Below are positions 18,427 through 28,210 of a stretch of 64,000 nucleotides of DNA, piece after piece. Each line of letters opens with the position of its first letter. Within the stretch, counting starts at the first letter, position 1. The DNA comes from Prorocentrum cordatum (lineage: Eukaryota; Sar; Dinophyceae; Prorocentrales; Prorocentraceae). The stretch is from NCBI GenBank assembly GCA_963575745.1, contig CAUYUJ010016482.1, forward strand, positions 781,543 through 845,542, given 5' to 3'. The notes under the pieces are model-generated. The model worked only from the letters and a program-made list of their open reading frames with translations. It was not told the origin of the DNA and did no database searches. The translations under genes were made by a program, and so were the position numbers.

Positions 18427-18745
18427 GTGTGGAGCGAGGGGCGAGAGGTGCAGATGGGGGGATGGGGGGGGAGGGGAGGGGAGGATCGCCGGACAGATGC
18501 CGGATAGATGCCGGATAGATGGAGCGAGGGGCGAGAGGTGCAGATGGGGGGATGGGGGGGGAGGGGAGGGGAGGATGCGACAATGCGTGGAGAAGAATGC
18601 CGATAGAAGCCGGCTAGCTGCCGATAGATTGCCGGATAAGACGCAGTATAAGATGCCATACAGTGAAACCGTCTATACTGGCATCTATCCGGCTTCTATC
18701 CGGCATCTATCCGCACTACGGCATCTATCCTGCATCTGTCCGCGA
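18427..18745. repeat. Duplicated 58-bp G-rich unit and inverted GCCGGATAGAT repeats
   Basis: A segment starting GGAGCGAGGGGCGAGAGGTG is present twice (about 18430-18487 and 18520-18577). GATGCCGGATAGATGCCGG copies lie at 18487-18520. The reverse complement (CATCTATCCGGC-type words) recurs at 18680-18745, giving an interrupted inverted repeat. Confidence 0.8.
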
Positions 18746-18759
18746 ACCCCCCTCCGTCT

Positions 18760-19820
18760 ATCGCCCCCTTCGCCTCTCCCCCCCCCTCCCTTCCTCTCCC
18801 TTCCCTCCCCCCTCCTCCCCTCCCTCCCCATCCTTCCCTTCCCCCCTCCCCTCCCCTCTCCCTTCCTCCCCATCCCCTCACCCCATCCCCTCCCTTTCTT
18901 CTCCTTATCCTCATCCTCCTTCTCCTCCTCCACATCCACCTCCACCGCCAACTCATCCTCCTCATTGTCCTCCTCATCTTCCTTCTGCTCTTTCCCCTTC
19001 TCCTGCTGATCATTCCTCCTTCTCCTTCTCCTCCTCCATTTCCTCCTCTCCCCGAGTACTGTTACCATTCGTCCCCCTCCCAAACTTCCGTCTCTATCCC
19101 CCCTCCCGACTTCCGTCACCATTTGTCCTCTTCCTCCTCCTCATCCTCCTCCGCCTCCTCCTCTCCTCTCCTCCTCCCCTCCTCTCCTCCTCTCCTCCTC
19201 GTACTGGTCCTCCTCATCCATCTCCCCCTCCTCCTTTTCCCCCTCCTCCTTTTCCTCCTCCTCCTCCTCCTCCCTCTCCTCCTCCTCCTCCTCCTCCTCC
19301 TCCTCCTCCTCCCCATTTGTCTCGTCCTCCTCCTCCCCCTTCCCCCTCATTATTATTGTTCTCCTCCTCCTCCTCCTCCTCCTCCTCCTGCCACCACCTC
19401 CTCCTCCTCCTCCTCCTCCTCCTCCTCCTCCTCCTCCTCCTCCCCTTTTACCCCCTGATCCTCCTTGTCCCCCGCCTCCTCACCCTCCTCCTTCTCCCCT
19501 TTGTACTCCTCCTTTCCCATCCTCCTCCTCCTCTCTCCCCCTCCTCCTCCTCTCTCCCCCTCCTCCTCGTCGTCCTCTTCCTCCTCCTCCTGATCTTCCC
19601 CTTTCCTCCTCCTCGTCCTCCTCTTCCTCCTTCTCGTCCTCCTTCCTCATGCCTTCTCTCTCTCTCTCTCTGTTATCATTCCTCCTCCTCCTCATCCTCA
19701 GCCTCCTCATCCTCTCCCCGACTGCCGTTACCATTTGTCTTCCGCCTCATCCTCCTCGTTTTCCCCCTCCTACTCTTCCTTCCCCTCATCCCCCTCCCCC
19801 TCCTCCTCCTCCTCCAGGGT
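18760..19820. repeat. ~1-kb polypyrimidine strand (CCT/TCC/CCCCT)
   Basis: The plus strand is almost entirely C and T for about 1 kb, with only scattered purines. All reading frames through it are poly-P/S/L or, on the other strand, poly-E/R/G. I see no gene. Confidence 0.92.
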
Positions 19821-19823
19821 TGC

Positions 19824-19824
<1 letters not shown>

Positions 19825-19876
<52 letters not shown>
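19825..19876. repeat. (GA)n dinucleotide repeat
   Basis: About 26 pure GA units, directly followed by a C-run and the hairpin at 19903. Confidence 0.97.
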
Positions 19877-19878
<2 letters not shown>

Positions 19879-19902
19879 CTCCCCCCCCCGCAGCCCCGCC
19901 AA

Positions 19903-19952
19903 AGATAAGCCCAACCTTGCGGCTGGTGTGCCGCAAGGTTAGGCTTATATCT
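19903..19952. repeat. Strong hairpin, ~22-bp stem
   Basis: Left arm AAGCCCAACCTTGCGGC, loop TGGTGT, right arm GCCGCAAGGTTAGGCTT, extended by AGAT/ATATCT ends with one mismatch and a 2-nt bulge. No transcript is assigned. Confidence 0.85.
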
Positions 19953-20129
19953 GGCCCGCGTTGCCTCCCCTTTTTGCCCCGACCTCCGACCCCGCGATCT
20001 CCACTTCTCTCCCCCCCTCCCGCGTCTCTCTCCCCCACCCCCGTCTTCCTTCAAATTGTGGCTGGAGGAAGGGGAAGAAGAACGAGGAGGATAACGATGG
20101 GGATGAGCAGGGCAACGGTGAGGTGGAAG

Positions 20130-20410
20130 CGGAGGGGGGAGGAGGAGGGGAAGGAGGAGGAGAATGAGGAGGAAGAGGAGGAGGAGGAGGAGGAGGAGGA
20201 GGACGAGGAGGAGGAGGAGGAGGAGGAGGAGGACTATGAGGGGGATCCCAGTGGTCCCTGCACTGGGAGGGACTCCAGTGGCCCCTGCACTGCGAGGGAC
20301 TCCAGTGGCCCCTGCACGGGGGGGATTCCCCCCAGTGGCCCCTGCTCTGGAGGAGGAGGAGGAGGAGGAGGAGGAGGACGAGGAGGAGGAGGAGGAGGAG
20401 GAGGGTGGCA
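20130..20410. repeat. GGA array with CCAGTGGCCCCTGCACTGG units
   Basis: Four copies of a ~28-bp unit (about 20244-20345) whose ends, CCAGTG and CACTGG, are reverse complements, embedded in GGA repeats. Related units lie at 8620-8670. Confidence 0.85.
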
Positions 20411-20585
20411 TTAACTTTCAAGGCATTGCTGATCTTCCGCGGGGGGGTGCCATTAACTTTGAAGGCATTGCTGATCTGTCGTGGGGACTCATCTGGCCCA
20501 ATGTTCCTTGCTGATCTTTCGCGGGGTGGCATTTCTGACCTTTGCTGGAATTGCCTTGCTGATCTTTCGCGGGGATGTCCTAAGA
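20405..20585. repeat. ~44-bp tandem repeats TTGCTGATCTTTCGCGGGG
   Basis: Four diverged copies of a unit ending in GGCATTGCTGATCTTTCGCGG. The minus strand reads ARKISNALKVN-type repeats, but no start or domain supports a gene. Confidence 0.75.
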
Positions 20586-20884
20586 CTTCTTCGGCTGTGA
20601 CCTGTAGCTCCTGGGGACGAGGGCGAGGAGGGGGGGGGCAGGAGGGGGGAAGAGGGGGTACCTTGCAAACGGAGTTCGGCGACGATGTTGGGCGCTGGCC
20701 GCAACCTAGAAAGTCGAGCTTCCGCTCCGCGAGTTTAGCCTCCCTCCGTCCTTGTCTTCTTCCCCTCATGTTCGTCATCATCCTCCCGTTGCTCTGTGTT
20801 TGTCGTGCTTTCCCTCCTCCTCCTCCTCCTCCTCCTCCTCCTCCTCCTCATACCCATCCTTCTCCTTGCCTGCTCTGCAGGCCT

Positions 20885-21115
20885 GACGGACTGGCTGGCT
20901 TACTGACTTGACTGTCCCACGTACTGACTGACTGACTGATGGGTTCCCTGACTAACTGATGGACTGGCTCGCTGCCGCGTGCCCACTGGCTGGCTCACTG
21001 AGTGAATGGCTGGTTACTTGACTGACTGACAGGGTACATGACTGATAGGCTGAATGTCTGAATGACTGGCTGAAAGACCGACTTCCCTGGCTGACTTGAC
21101 TGACTTCTCGCCGGC
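20885..21115. repeat. Degenerate GACT/GGCT tetranucleotide repeats
   Basis: Irregular ACTGACTGACTGACTGATGG-type sequence over ~230 bp. Downstream, at 21330-21400, is a small run of GCTGGAGCCCCTTCAA repeats. Confidence 0.85.
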
Positions 21116-21532
21116 GAGTGGCAGGATGGAAGTGGGCGGGGCAAGTCAGCTCGTGGGTCTGTTTGTCACAAGCGGCCAATGCTTTTCGATTGCTGAGGAC
21201 AGAGAAGTCAGGAGCGCTCAACTCGACAGTAAACTGTGCACCTGGAGTATGCTCCTCCTCGCGGGCGAAGCCACTAGCGAACGCGAAGCTGGATCGGGCC
21301 CATCGCCCTAAACTTACGCAAGTCTGTCACGCGAGGGCGCCTTGATCCAAAGACTGGAGCCCCTGCAAGCTGGAGCCCCTTCAAAAGCTGGAGCCCCTTC
21401 AAGATAAAGAAATTGGAGGCATGCTGAGGACGAGGAGGAGGAGGAGGACGAGGTGAGGGGGGCATAAGGAGAATGAGGAGGATGAGGCGGCGGATCAGCA
21501 GGAGGAGGAGGGGAGGGGGCGCGGAGAAGGGG

Positions 21533-21534
<2 letters not shown>

Positions 21535-21568
<34 letters not shown>

Positions 21569-21699
21569 AAGAAAGAAAGAAAGAGAGAAAGAGAGAAAGA
21601 GAGAGAGAGATAACCACACAAAAAGAGGAAGAGAGAGAGAGAGAGAGAAAGAACAAACAAGTGAGACAGACAGAGAGAGAGAGAGAGAGAGAACAAACA

Positions 21700-21731
<32 letters not shown>

Positions 21732-21790
21732 CCGAGAGAGAGGAGAGGGAGGGAGGGAGGGAGGGAGGGAGTGAGGGAGGGGGGGGAGGA
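21535..21790. repeat. Imperfect (GA)n with GAAA and GGGA runs
   Basis: GA-rich for ~250 bp, interrupted by ACCACACAAAAAG- and ACAAACAA-type words at 21610, 21650 and 21693, so the longer field is a tandem of GA blocks. Confidence 0.9.
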
Positions 21791-22138
21791 GGAAGAAAAC
21801 GGTAAAGATCATTGGGGCAACAGGGGAACAGGAGGAAGTTGAGGAGGGGACGTGGAGGAGGGGGGGGTAACTGAGGCACAGGTGGCGAGTGGCCTGCCAG
21901 GGATTTGACAACAATTGCTTCCCCCGCCCTCTTTCTTTCCGCCTTCGTCCCCCCGCCATCCCTCCTCCTTCCCTCTTCTTCCTCCCCAAGTCCTTGGCTC
22001 GCAACGCCCCGTGTCAAGGCGCGGGGCTTGAAATACTTGGCCAGCAGTGCAGCGAAGCGTCACGCGGGCATGTGGCGAGCTCCCTCCCCCCCTTTCCCCG
22101 CGTCTTCCCTCCCTGGTAGCGGAGCAAGCAAGCCGCGT

Positions 22139-23374
22139 CTAATCAGCCTGGGCAGGCGGGATATCCGCCGGCTGGGTGGCGGCGTCGCTGCCATCGGAAG
22201 GCTCGCCGCCGACGCTCTCCATCCCGTTGTCGCCCATGACCGCAGCTGCGTCTTCGATGAAGCCTGCCAGGCGATTCAAGGAAGACTTCAGGCCATCAAG
22301 CTCCGCCTTCCCCTCCTCGAGGGCGGTCTTGACAAGCCCCTTGGGGGCGGTGCCCTTCTCCAAGACTGTCTTCACTCGGCCCTCCCAGATGCCTGATGAC
22401 GCGGTGATCTTATCGCAGACCTGCAACACCTTGATCGTCACGTACTCCTTCATCTCCTCGGACTTGCACGCGGTCAAACTCGACGCCAGCTCGAGACGCT
22501 TCGCCGAAATCTCATCGAGCAACTTCTTGAGCCTCTTCACCTGGCCCTCAGGGATCGACTTCTCCAGGGGCGGCCCCCTCTGCGCCGCCCCCTCTGCGCC
22601 GCCGGCGACGCCCTCAGCGTCGCCTGCGCCCGCGCGCGCGCCCTTGCCTCTGCCCGTGCCCTTCGGCCTCTTGGCGGCCTTGATCTCACACTCGGTCGTC
22701 GCCACTCTCTTGTGGGAGGCGCTGAACTCCGCCTCGTTGCTGTACGAGGTCTCGTACTCGAAGTCCTCCCACAGCCAAGTATTCCTGGCAGCGGCCCACA
22801 TCTTGCGAGCTGTCTTCTGGATGGACGCGAGCTGCTGCGGCCTGTTCTTGTATTTTGCTTCCAGAGACTCCTGGTCCAGCCAGACGGCCTTGCCAGTGAA
22901 CGAAGTTTTCTGCGTTGTCTTCTTGTGCTCCTCGATCGTCTCTGTCATGAAGATTTTCAAGTCACCTCCGTAGAGGCCCTTGGCCTTCTCATAGAACTCT
23001 TGGCGGCCAACCTCACCGCTGGACCATGTGCCTTTGAGCTCTGAGTCGGTCTTGAAGATTTCGTTCATCCTAGACTTCAGACGATGGCATGGCTTGCAAC
23101 GGTGGATGTCGGATGGAGTTTTCTTCACGTCATACTTCTTCTTGAACACGACGTACGCGTCGGTCTTGGCAACGACTCCCTTGCAGCAGCAGCATACGCA
23201 ATGGTCGTCGTCTGCCTGCGACGCAGGCCCCTCCTGCAACGTATGGACTGGGGGATGCGGGAGGACCTGATGCGCATGCTCCCTCTCGTCGACCGAGCAC
23301 GCCGCGACCGCAGACTCCATGGCCATGCTGATTCGCGTAGCTGGAGAAACTGAGGCAGGAAAGCGAAGCGACAA
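22139..23374 (-). CDS. Cys-rich (CxCC...CxxC) protein of a dinoflagellate-type family
   Basis: Single open frame. The first Met is at 23374; a more natural start is the Met at 23326 (MAMESAVAACSVDERE). Seen: residues ~59-98 hold HCVCCCCKGV and then CKPCHRLKSRMNEIF, a likely zinc-binding pair of cysteine clusters. Next is a stretch (~110-215) with GGDLKIFMTETIEEHKK, WLDQESLEAKYKNRPQQL and WLWEDFEYE. A basic patch AAKRPKGTGRGKGARAG follows, then a helical C-terminal third rich in K, E and L (QVKRLKKLLDEISAKRLELA), and an acidic tail ending PAQAD. I recall dinoflagellate proteins with this order (cysteine cluster, ETIxEK segment, basic linker, helices); their function is unknown. The gene ends 5' to the transposase stop by only ~750 bp and lies on the same strand. 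No intron is needed. DNA binding would be a reasonable guess from the cysteine cluster and basic linker, but it is not shown. Confidence 0.72.
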   Translation of the reverse strand: MSLRFPASVSPATRISMAMESAVAACSVDEREHAHQVLPHPPVHTLQEGPASQADDDHCVCCCCKGVVAKTDAYVVFKKKYDVKKTPSDIHRCKPCHRLKSRMNEIFKTDSELKGTWSSGEVGRQEFYEKAKGLYGGDLKIFMTETIEEHKKTTQKTSFTGKAVWLDQESLEAKYKNRPQQLASIQKTARKMWAAARNTWLWEDFEYETSYSNEAEFSASHKRVATTECEIKAAKRPKGTGRGKGARAGAGDAEGVAGGAEGAAQRGPPLEKSIPEGQVKRLKKLLDEISAKRLELASSLTACKSEEMKEYVTIKVLQVCDKITASSGIWEGRVKTVLEKGTAPKGLVKTALEEGKAELDGLKSSLNRLAGFIEDAAAVMGDNGMESVGGEPSDGSDAATQPADIPPAQAD

Positions 23375-23499
23375 GAGCTTGAACCAAAAAGCCTGCGCCT
23401 ACGGCGAGGTTTGGCAGATAATGACTGGCGGCTTCGCCGCGACCCAACAAGGGTCCGCATTGACGAAATCAATTGACGTGTCCTGTGCGCATTCGAAAC

Positions 23500-23720
23500 G
23501 AATCTCTCTCCACCGACGTTCCTCGCTCTCCTCCTCATCCTTCTCCTCCTCCTTGCCCTCCTCGTGCACCTTCTCCGTCCCTCCCGAGGCGAGGAGATAT
23601 TTGCTGCCCTCTCCCTCCTCCTCCTCCACCTCCTCATTCTCTTCCTCGTCTTCCTTCTCCTCGCCCTCCTCGTCCTTGTCCTCCTCCATCTCCCGCCCCC
23701 CCCCCTCTCCCCATCTCAAC
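23500..23720. repeat. TCC/CTC-rich block
   Basis: Pyrimidine-rich stretch upstream of the cysteine-rich gene. Between 23.72 and 24.12 kb is unique sequence with a direct repeat CCAAACTGTACACG (23929 and 23988) around a 14-bp palindrome GCGGCTATAGCCGC. Confidence 0.8.
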
Positions 23721-24120
23721 TTCCTTTTTCTCACTGCCCTCCTCCGCATCCGAAGTCCCGCGCCCTGCCCTCAGGCGCGCGACGCCGTCTCGGCGCAGAG
23801 GGGGCGGTAGGCCCCGGGGGCGGGGCTCGCCCCGAGGCGTCCGAGAGGGGGCTTGGGCGGGGGAGCGGAGGGCAAGGGGCTGCAATATTAGGCCAGTTTT
23901 TGCTATGCGCCCTCGGGCCACGCAGCCAAACTGTACACGTCGAGCGGCAATGGAGGGCGGCTATAGCCGCAAAGCGCCAAGGGAGCATCCAAACTGTACA
24001 CGCCGATGCGTGAGACCCCCAGCGCAAAACAATCGCTGCCGTTCTGGTGCAATGGCAAAGTTCACGGGAGGGGTCAGGCGCGATGTTTTGCTTCGTATTA
24101 CTGAGGGAACGGTTCGAACT

Positions 24121-27100
24121 TCACCGATACAGAATCGGCAATTGAGGCAGCAGTGGGCGGATGCCCCCCCTCATCTCGGCAAAAGCAACGACGTGCAGAA
24201 ATGATTCTACGTGCACGAGCTCAAAGGCGTTCACCTGTGGCCTCCACAGCGCGTCTGCGCCGAGAACGAACGGTGCGACACATGCGAAAAACGTTGGCCC
24301 CATGCGGCCGAAAAACAGGGCGCGGCCGAGCCTGGGGCCCGCAGCGCTCTTGAACATAAGCAAATCGTCGAGCCGCACCTCCGCCGCGCCCCCCCCTGGG
24401 GGCGCCAACAGGCTGTCATCTCGCAGCGCTATTTCGAGAGCACTGTCCTGGTAGCGGATCGGCCGAAAGCGTTGAATCGCCTACAGGGCAATTGATTCGC
24501 CTGCTCACCTCGGCTTCGAAGCCGTCGGCCCGAACCCCTGCGATGGCAGCGATCCTGGGGCGCGTCGGACGGGGCGGGGCGGGTGTGGGGGGATCGCTCT
24601 TGAAAGGAACCGTAGGTTTTCTCTGGCGTTCCCCGCGAATCGAAAACCAAAGCCCCGAAACAATGGAAATCCATAAAACAGCGCCCTCCCAGGGCCGCCC
24701 GATTTCTTGGGGGCTGAGAAGTTCATTTGGCCCCTGCTGTCCACGATTTGATCACATCTGCATCTGTCGGGTTGTGAAGCCGATATTTCTGGCAGTACGC
24801 ATCCTGTCCCAAGGTGTACATGTGTTGTCGGGTGAGCTTCTTGATTGCATGCTTATCCACCTTGTCAGCATATGTATGGCCAACTACCATTTTTACACTT
24901 CGGTGCCGGCGCTCAGGTCCGAAACAATTCAGATTTGCACGCGTTTTCCTGATGTAATCGGGAAGGTGGACAATATAATGTATTTTGGGGCGGTCCATGC
25001 TTGGATATAGCCTCACCGACAATTCACGATACTGCTCTATGACGCGGCTGAGATGTTCGAGATTTGCTAACAAATCCTCGATCTTGGTGTGGAGCAACCA
25101 ATCCACAACCGTCATCGCCAGCTTGAGACAAGCAACGTGCTCTGGAAAACTGGCCCCAAGCACCAAATCTGAGAACAACACCATGATAGGTAGGATGGCG
25201 AGTATCTCGCCAGCAAACGCTTTGCAGTGGGCCGAATCACTGTGGACAATTCGGCTGCTGAAAAAATTCTTCGGCGGGCGCGTGAGAGCACGAGGTGTTT
25301 TCACGCCAGCCATGAATGCGTCCACATCCTGATAAGTGATATCGGTCGAATCACACACCTCCCGAATAAACGAATTGATCTGGTACTGCACGACCCCCCC
25401 AGAGGCGAGGAGGCAGTGCATGGAATCGTAGTACGTATGATCCGCGGGGTTGCATATCTGACGAAGGAATGGGTCTGCCAAAAGAGACCGAGGGTGCCAT
25501 TTGTACCCGTGGAGTTTCTCGAAATCCTTGATCCTGTAAGGCGCTGGCCTTGGCACCTGTTCGTGAAAATCCCGCACCAAATCAAGTGTATTTGAAATCC
25601 GCCCGCGCCCCAAACATGGGGCAAGGGCGCGGAGAGCAAGAGGGGGGCGGGGGGAGGTGAGGAGGAGGGGGGGAGGAGGAGGATGAGGGGGAGGAGGAGG
25701 AGGAGGAGGAGGAGGAGGGGACTAGGAGGAGAAGAGGAGGAGGAGAAGAGGAGGAGGAGGAGGAGGGAAGCAGACTGGGGGGGGGAGGGGGAAGAGGAGG
25801 AGAAGGTGGAGGAGGAGGAGGAGGAGGAGGAGGAGGAGGAGGAGGAAGACTGGAGAAATAATGCGACAGGGTTTGCTCGGGCATTCCCCATGGGAGTTCC
25901 GCCCCATCCCCCCCCCAACTCGAGCTCATAATGTTTGATTATTTCGGGGTTTGAGGGGGCCCAAGGTTCGGCAAAGCCTTTGGAATCGACTCAGCAGTGT
26001 GCAAATCTAGATCGCTCCGCGATGCCTCGCCCGTGTTTTTGAAGTAAGGATCCCCTGACACCAAAGAAGTTGAAGATACTACGTTTTTGCACATGCAACA
26101 CGGCTTTACGCCACCTGTTCCTAATACGTTCCACGTAAACTTATGGGCCTGTTGGGGATGGGCCTCCCCGCCTCGCCTAATCTGCGCCACCCCCCCCTCG
26201 CGCCTCGTCGATCCCGCGAGGGGTCGTGCAAGACGAAGCGCCAGGGGGAGGTGTTCGAGATTGACGGGCGCGCGGGGGGCCCATGTCCTTCTCGTCCTGG
26301 AGAAACGTAGAAAACCGAGCGCGTATGTGGCGCTGCTGGCCCCCGACAGGTATGAGCATGCCAGTTGTGTGAAGATCCCAGCGCGTGCCAGGCTCACCGC
26401 CGTAATGCGCGCCAGGCCCACTTCCGAAAAATAGCCTCAGGACGGCGGCCATCAGAGCACTCAGTCCCCCATCGACCTCTGACAGCGTACGCGTCGTGAC
26501 ACAGCACAGAATAAACCAGGAACCATCTCTCATGCGAAACCACTCCTGGGGGGGGTCAGAAATGGCACGAGATTTTGGGCGAATGGGTCAGGCGGGGGGT
26601 CTGGGTCGCTGCGTGGCTTTCACCCCCTGGGCGCCGGCAACTGCTGGAACGTAAAATATACACACAGAACTTGCCTTCCGTTATCTGGTCGAAGCGCGTT
26701 CCTAGCATCGAGTTCTAGCGCACATAGCAGCGAGGGCACCTCCAGAGCTTGCCCCTGGCGCGTGAGCAAGTGCGGGGGGCCCCCCGCGTTGTCTCCCTCC
26801 CTCCACCTCCCCTCCATTGCTGTCCCTCTCCCCCACTTCAGCCCCGTCCCCTTTCTCACTTCGTGCCCTTCTGCTCCGCTGCCCTCGCTGCTGCAGGAAA
26901 GGGGGTCGACGATTTCGAAACCGCTGGGGGAGGGGCCGCCAAGTGCCCTCGGGTGGGTGGGGAGGGGGAGGGGCGCCTTCTCGTTCGGGGGGACGGCCCT
27001 GTTGGGCATCGACTTGCTCTGGAGATGCGTCCGCACTCTGGGCATTAGTTTTCCTGGGGGCGCCCAGGGGTGCACTCGTCGGAGTACAAGATAAGGTCCC

Positions 27101-27736
27101 CGACCCTGCCCTCGAAGGAGTTGTACAGCAACGTTGCAAATTGTGGGGACTCAGCGCAGGCGGTGTGCACCAGGGCAAGGGGGTTCGCGAAATTGATCTC
27201 GACTTCTCCACCTGAAGTCTTCGGTAGACGCATCGTATCGACCAACCTGTTACAACACATATCCACTCTGGCCATCCTTTTCGGTCGACAGGGGGAGGAG
27301 GAGGAGGAGGAGGAGGAGGAGGAGGAGGAGGAGGAGGAGGAGGAGGAGGGGGAGTTGGAGGAGGAGGAGGAGGAGGAGGAGGAGGAGGGGAGGAGGAGGA
27401 GGAGGAGGAGAGGAGGTGAGGAAGGGGGAAGGAGGAGGAGGAGGAGGAGGAGGGAGGAGGAGGAGGAGGAGGAGGAGGAGGATGGAGGAGGAGGAGGAGG
27501 AGGAGGAGGAGGAGGAGGAGGAGGAGGAGGAGCCTTCCATAGTCGGTGGAAGCTGCACAGAAGCTGTCGAGGTCCCTGGCGATCATCTTCGCACTGGGAA
27601 TGCGATCTTCATCTGAATCCCGCTGGATGGCCAGAGTGGCTTTAATCAGCTCGGCAGCACCTCTCAGACTGGTCCCAGGGGCAGCGCAAGTCAAGTCGGA
27701 GAAACAGGGCCTCCGAGGCCGCTTGGCAGCCCGCAT
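24121..27736 (-). CDS. DNA-transposon transposase (Plavaka/KDZ- or CACTA-like), seven exons
   Basis: Cut-and-paste transposase of the large DDE-type superfamily seen in dinoflagellates (family placement is from memory). Exons in transcription order: E1 27736-27534 (TSLRGAAELIKATLAIQRD); E2 27246-27064 (ANPLALVHTAC, GDLILYSDECTPG); E3 26701-26635 (NALRPDNGRQVLCVYFTFQQ); E4 26545-26288 (EWFRMRDGSWFILCCV, GGLSALMAAVLRLFF, FSTFLQDEK); E5 26148 to ~25950 (TGGVKPCCMCKNVV); E6 ~25588-24738 (YYDSMHCLLASGGVVQY, KIHYIVHLPDYI); E7 24480-24121 (FRPIRYQDSALEIALRDD to the stop). Junctions such as CTPG|NALRPDNGR and FQQLP|EWFR read smoothly. The DSMH and HYIVHLP motifs and the CxxC (CCMCKN) are typical of this type. 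Every exon is open, so the copy may be intact. Introns are GC-AG or GA-AG. The start could instead be the in-frame Met at 27832. Terminal repeats of the element were not found. Confidence 0.82.
24481..24737 (-). other. GC-AG intron 6 of the transposase
   Basis: Donor GGACA|GCAGGG and acceptor CTGTAG|GCGATT join in phase 0 to read KSWTAIQRFRPIRYQDS. Confidence 0.62.
25590..25950 (-). other. Intron 5 of the transposase, GGA-rich
   Basis: Separates the PCCMCKN exon from the DSMHCLL exon. The plus strand is GGA-rich at 25650-25855. Two donor/acceptor pairs keep the frame (AAG|GCT with CAG|GTG, or TTGG|GCC with AAG|GCC), so the exact limits are open; both choices start with GC. Confidence 0.6.
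26149..26287 (-). other. GA-AG intron 4 of the transposase
   Basis: Donor GAGAAG|GACATGG and acceptor CAACAG|GCCCAT join as LQDEK|AHKFTWNVLG. The donor GACATGGG is the same octamer as the donor of the 715-bp methyltransferase intron. Confidence 0.75.
26546..26634 (-). other. GC-AG intron 3 of the transposase, 89 bp
   Basis: Donor TTGCCG|GCGCCC and acceptor CCCCAG|GAGTGG join as QQLP|EWFRM in phase 0. The competing GT donor (GGGG|GTGAAAG) would break the frame. Confidence 0.75.
26702..27063 (-). other. GC-AG intron 2 of the transposase, 362 bp
   Basis: Donor CCCTGG|GCGCCC and acceptor GCTAG|GAACGC rebuild the codon GGG and read CTPG|NALRPDNGR, which is how I recall this family reading. Confidence 0.82.
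27247..27533 (-). other. GC-AG intron 1 of the transposase, 287 bp, almost wholly (TCC)n
   Basis: Donor GGAAG|GCTCCT and acceptor AACAG|GTTGGT. The GGA array on the plus strand (27291-27530) begins right at the donor: the intron is essentially a microsatellite plus a 44-bp 3' end. Confidence 0.75.
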
Positions 27737-27889
27737 CGCAACAACGGCGCGCCAGGGCCCTCGTGGGAGGGCGGCGGGGCGGCGGGCGGGAGAGCAGACA
27801 GCGAAGCAAGCGGGGCAAAAACAATATTGCACGGCGTTACAAAAAGGAAGGCGTCGGCGAGAATGAATGCGGAGGGATAGAGACTAAGA

Positions 27890-28085
27890 AAACGGAGGAG
27901 GAGAAACAGGAGGAGGAACAGGATAAGGAGGAGGGGGAGGTCCAGGGAGGTCGGGGGATGGGGGGGGAATACGAGGGGGAGGCGGGGGAGAAGGAGGACG
28001 AGGAGGAGGAGGAGGAGGAGAGGGAGGACAGGAGGAACGAGGGCGATGAGGAGGAGGAGGAGGAGGAGGAGGAGGAGAAGGATCT
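27890..28085. repeat. GGA/GAGGAC-rich block
   Basis: Purine-rich spacer between the transposase start and the 3' end of the KH-like gene. Confidence 0.85.
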
Positions 28086-28210
28086 TCAGATGATAATATG
28101 AATCCCTCCTTCATTCTCTCCCTCTTCCTCCTCTTCCCGTTGAGATGTCGACAATGTTTTCGCCCCGCTGTGCTGCGCCGCTGGCAACTGTATTCACGCT
28201 GACTGTACGC

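Noticed and set aside
18663-20414. 583-aa Pro/Ser/Leu-rich frame
   Set aside because: Runs through the polypyrimidine and GGA blocks; composition follows the repeats.
26621-26626. GT donor GGGG|GTGAAAG for transposase intron 3
   Set aside because: Leaves phase 2 against a phase 0 acceptor, so it breaks the frame; the GC donor at 26634 restores it.
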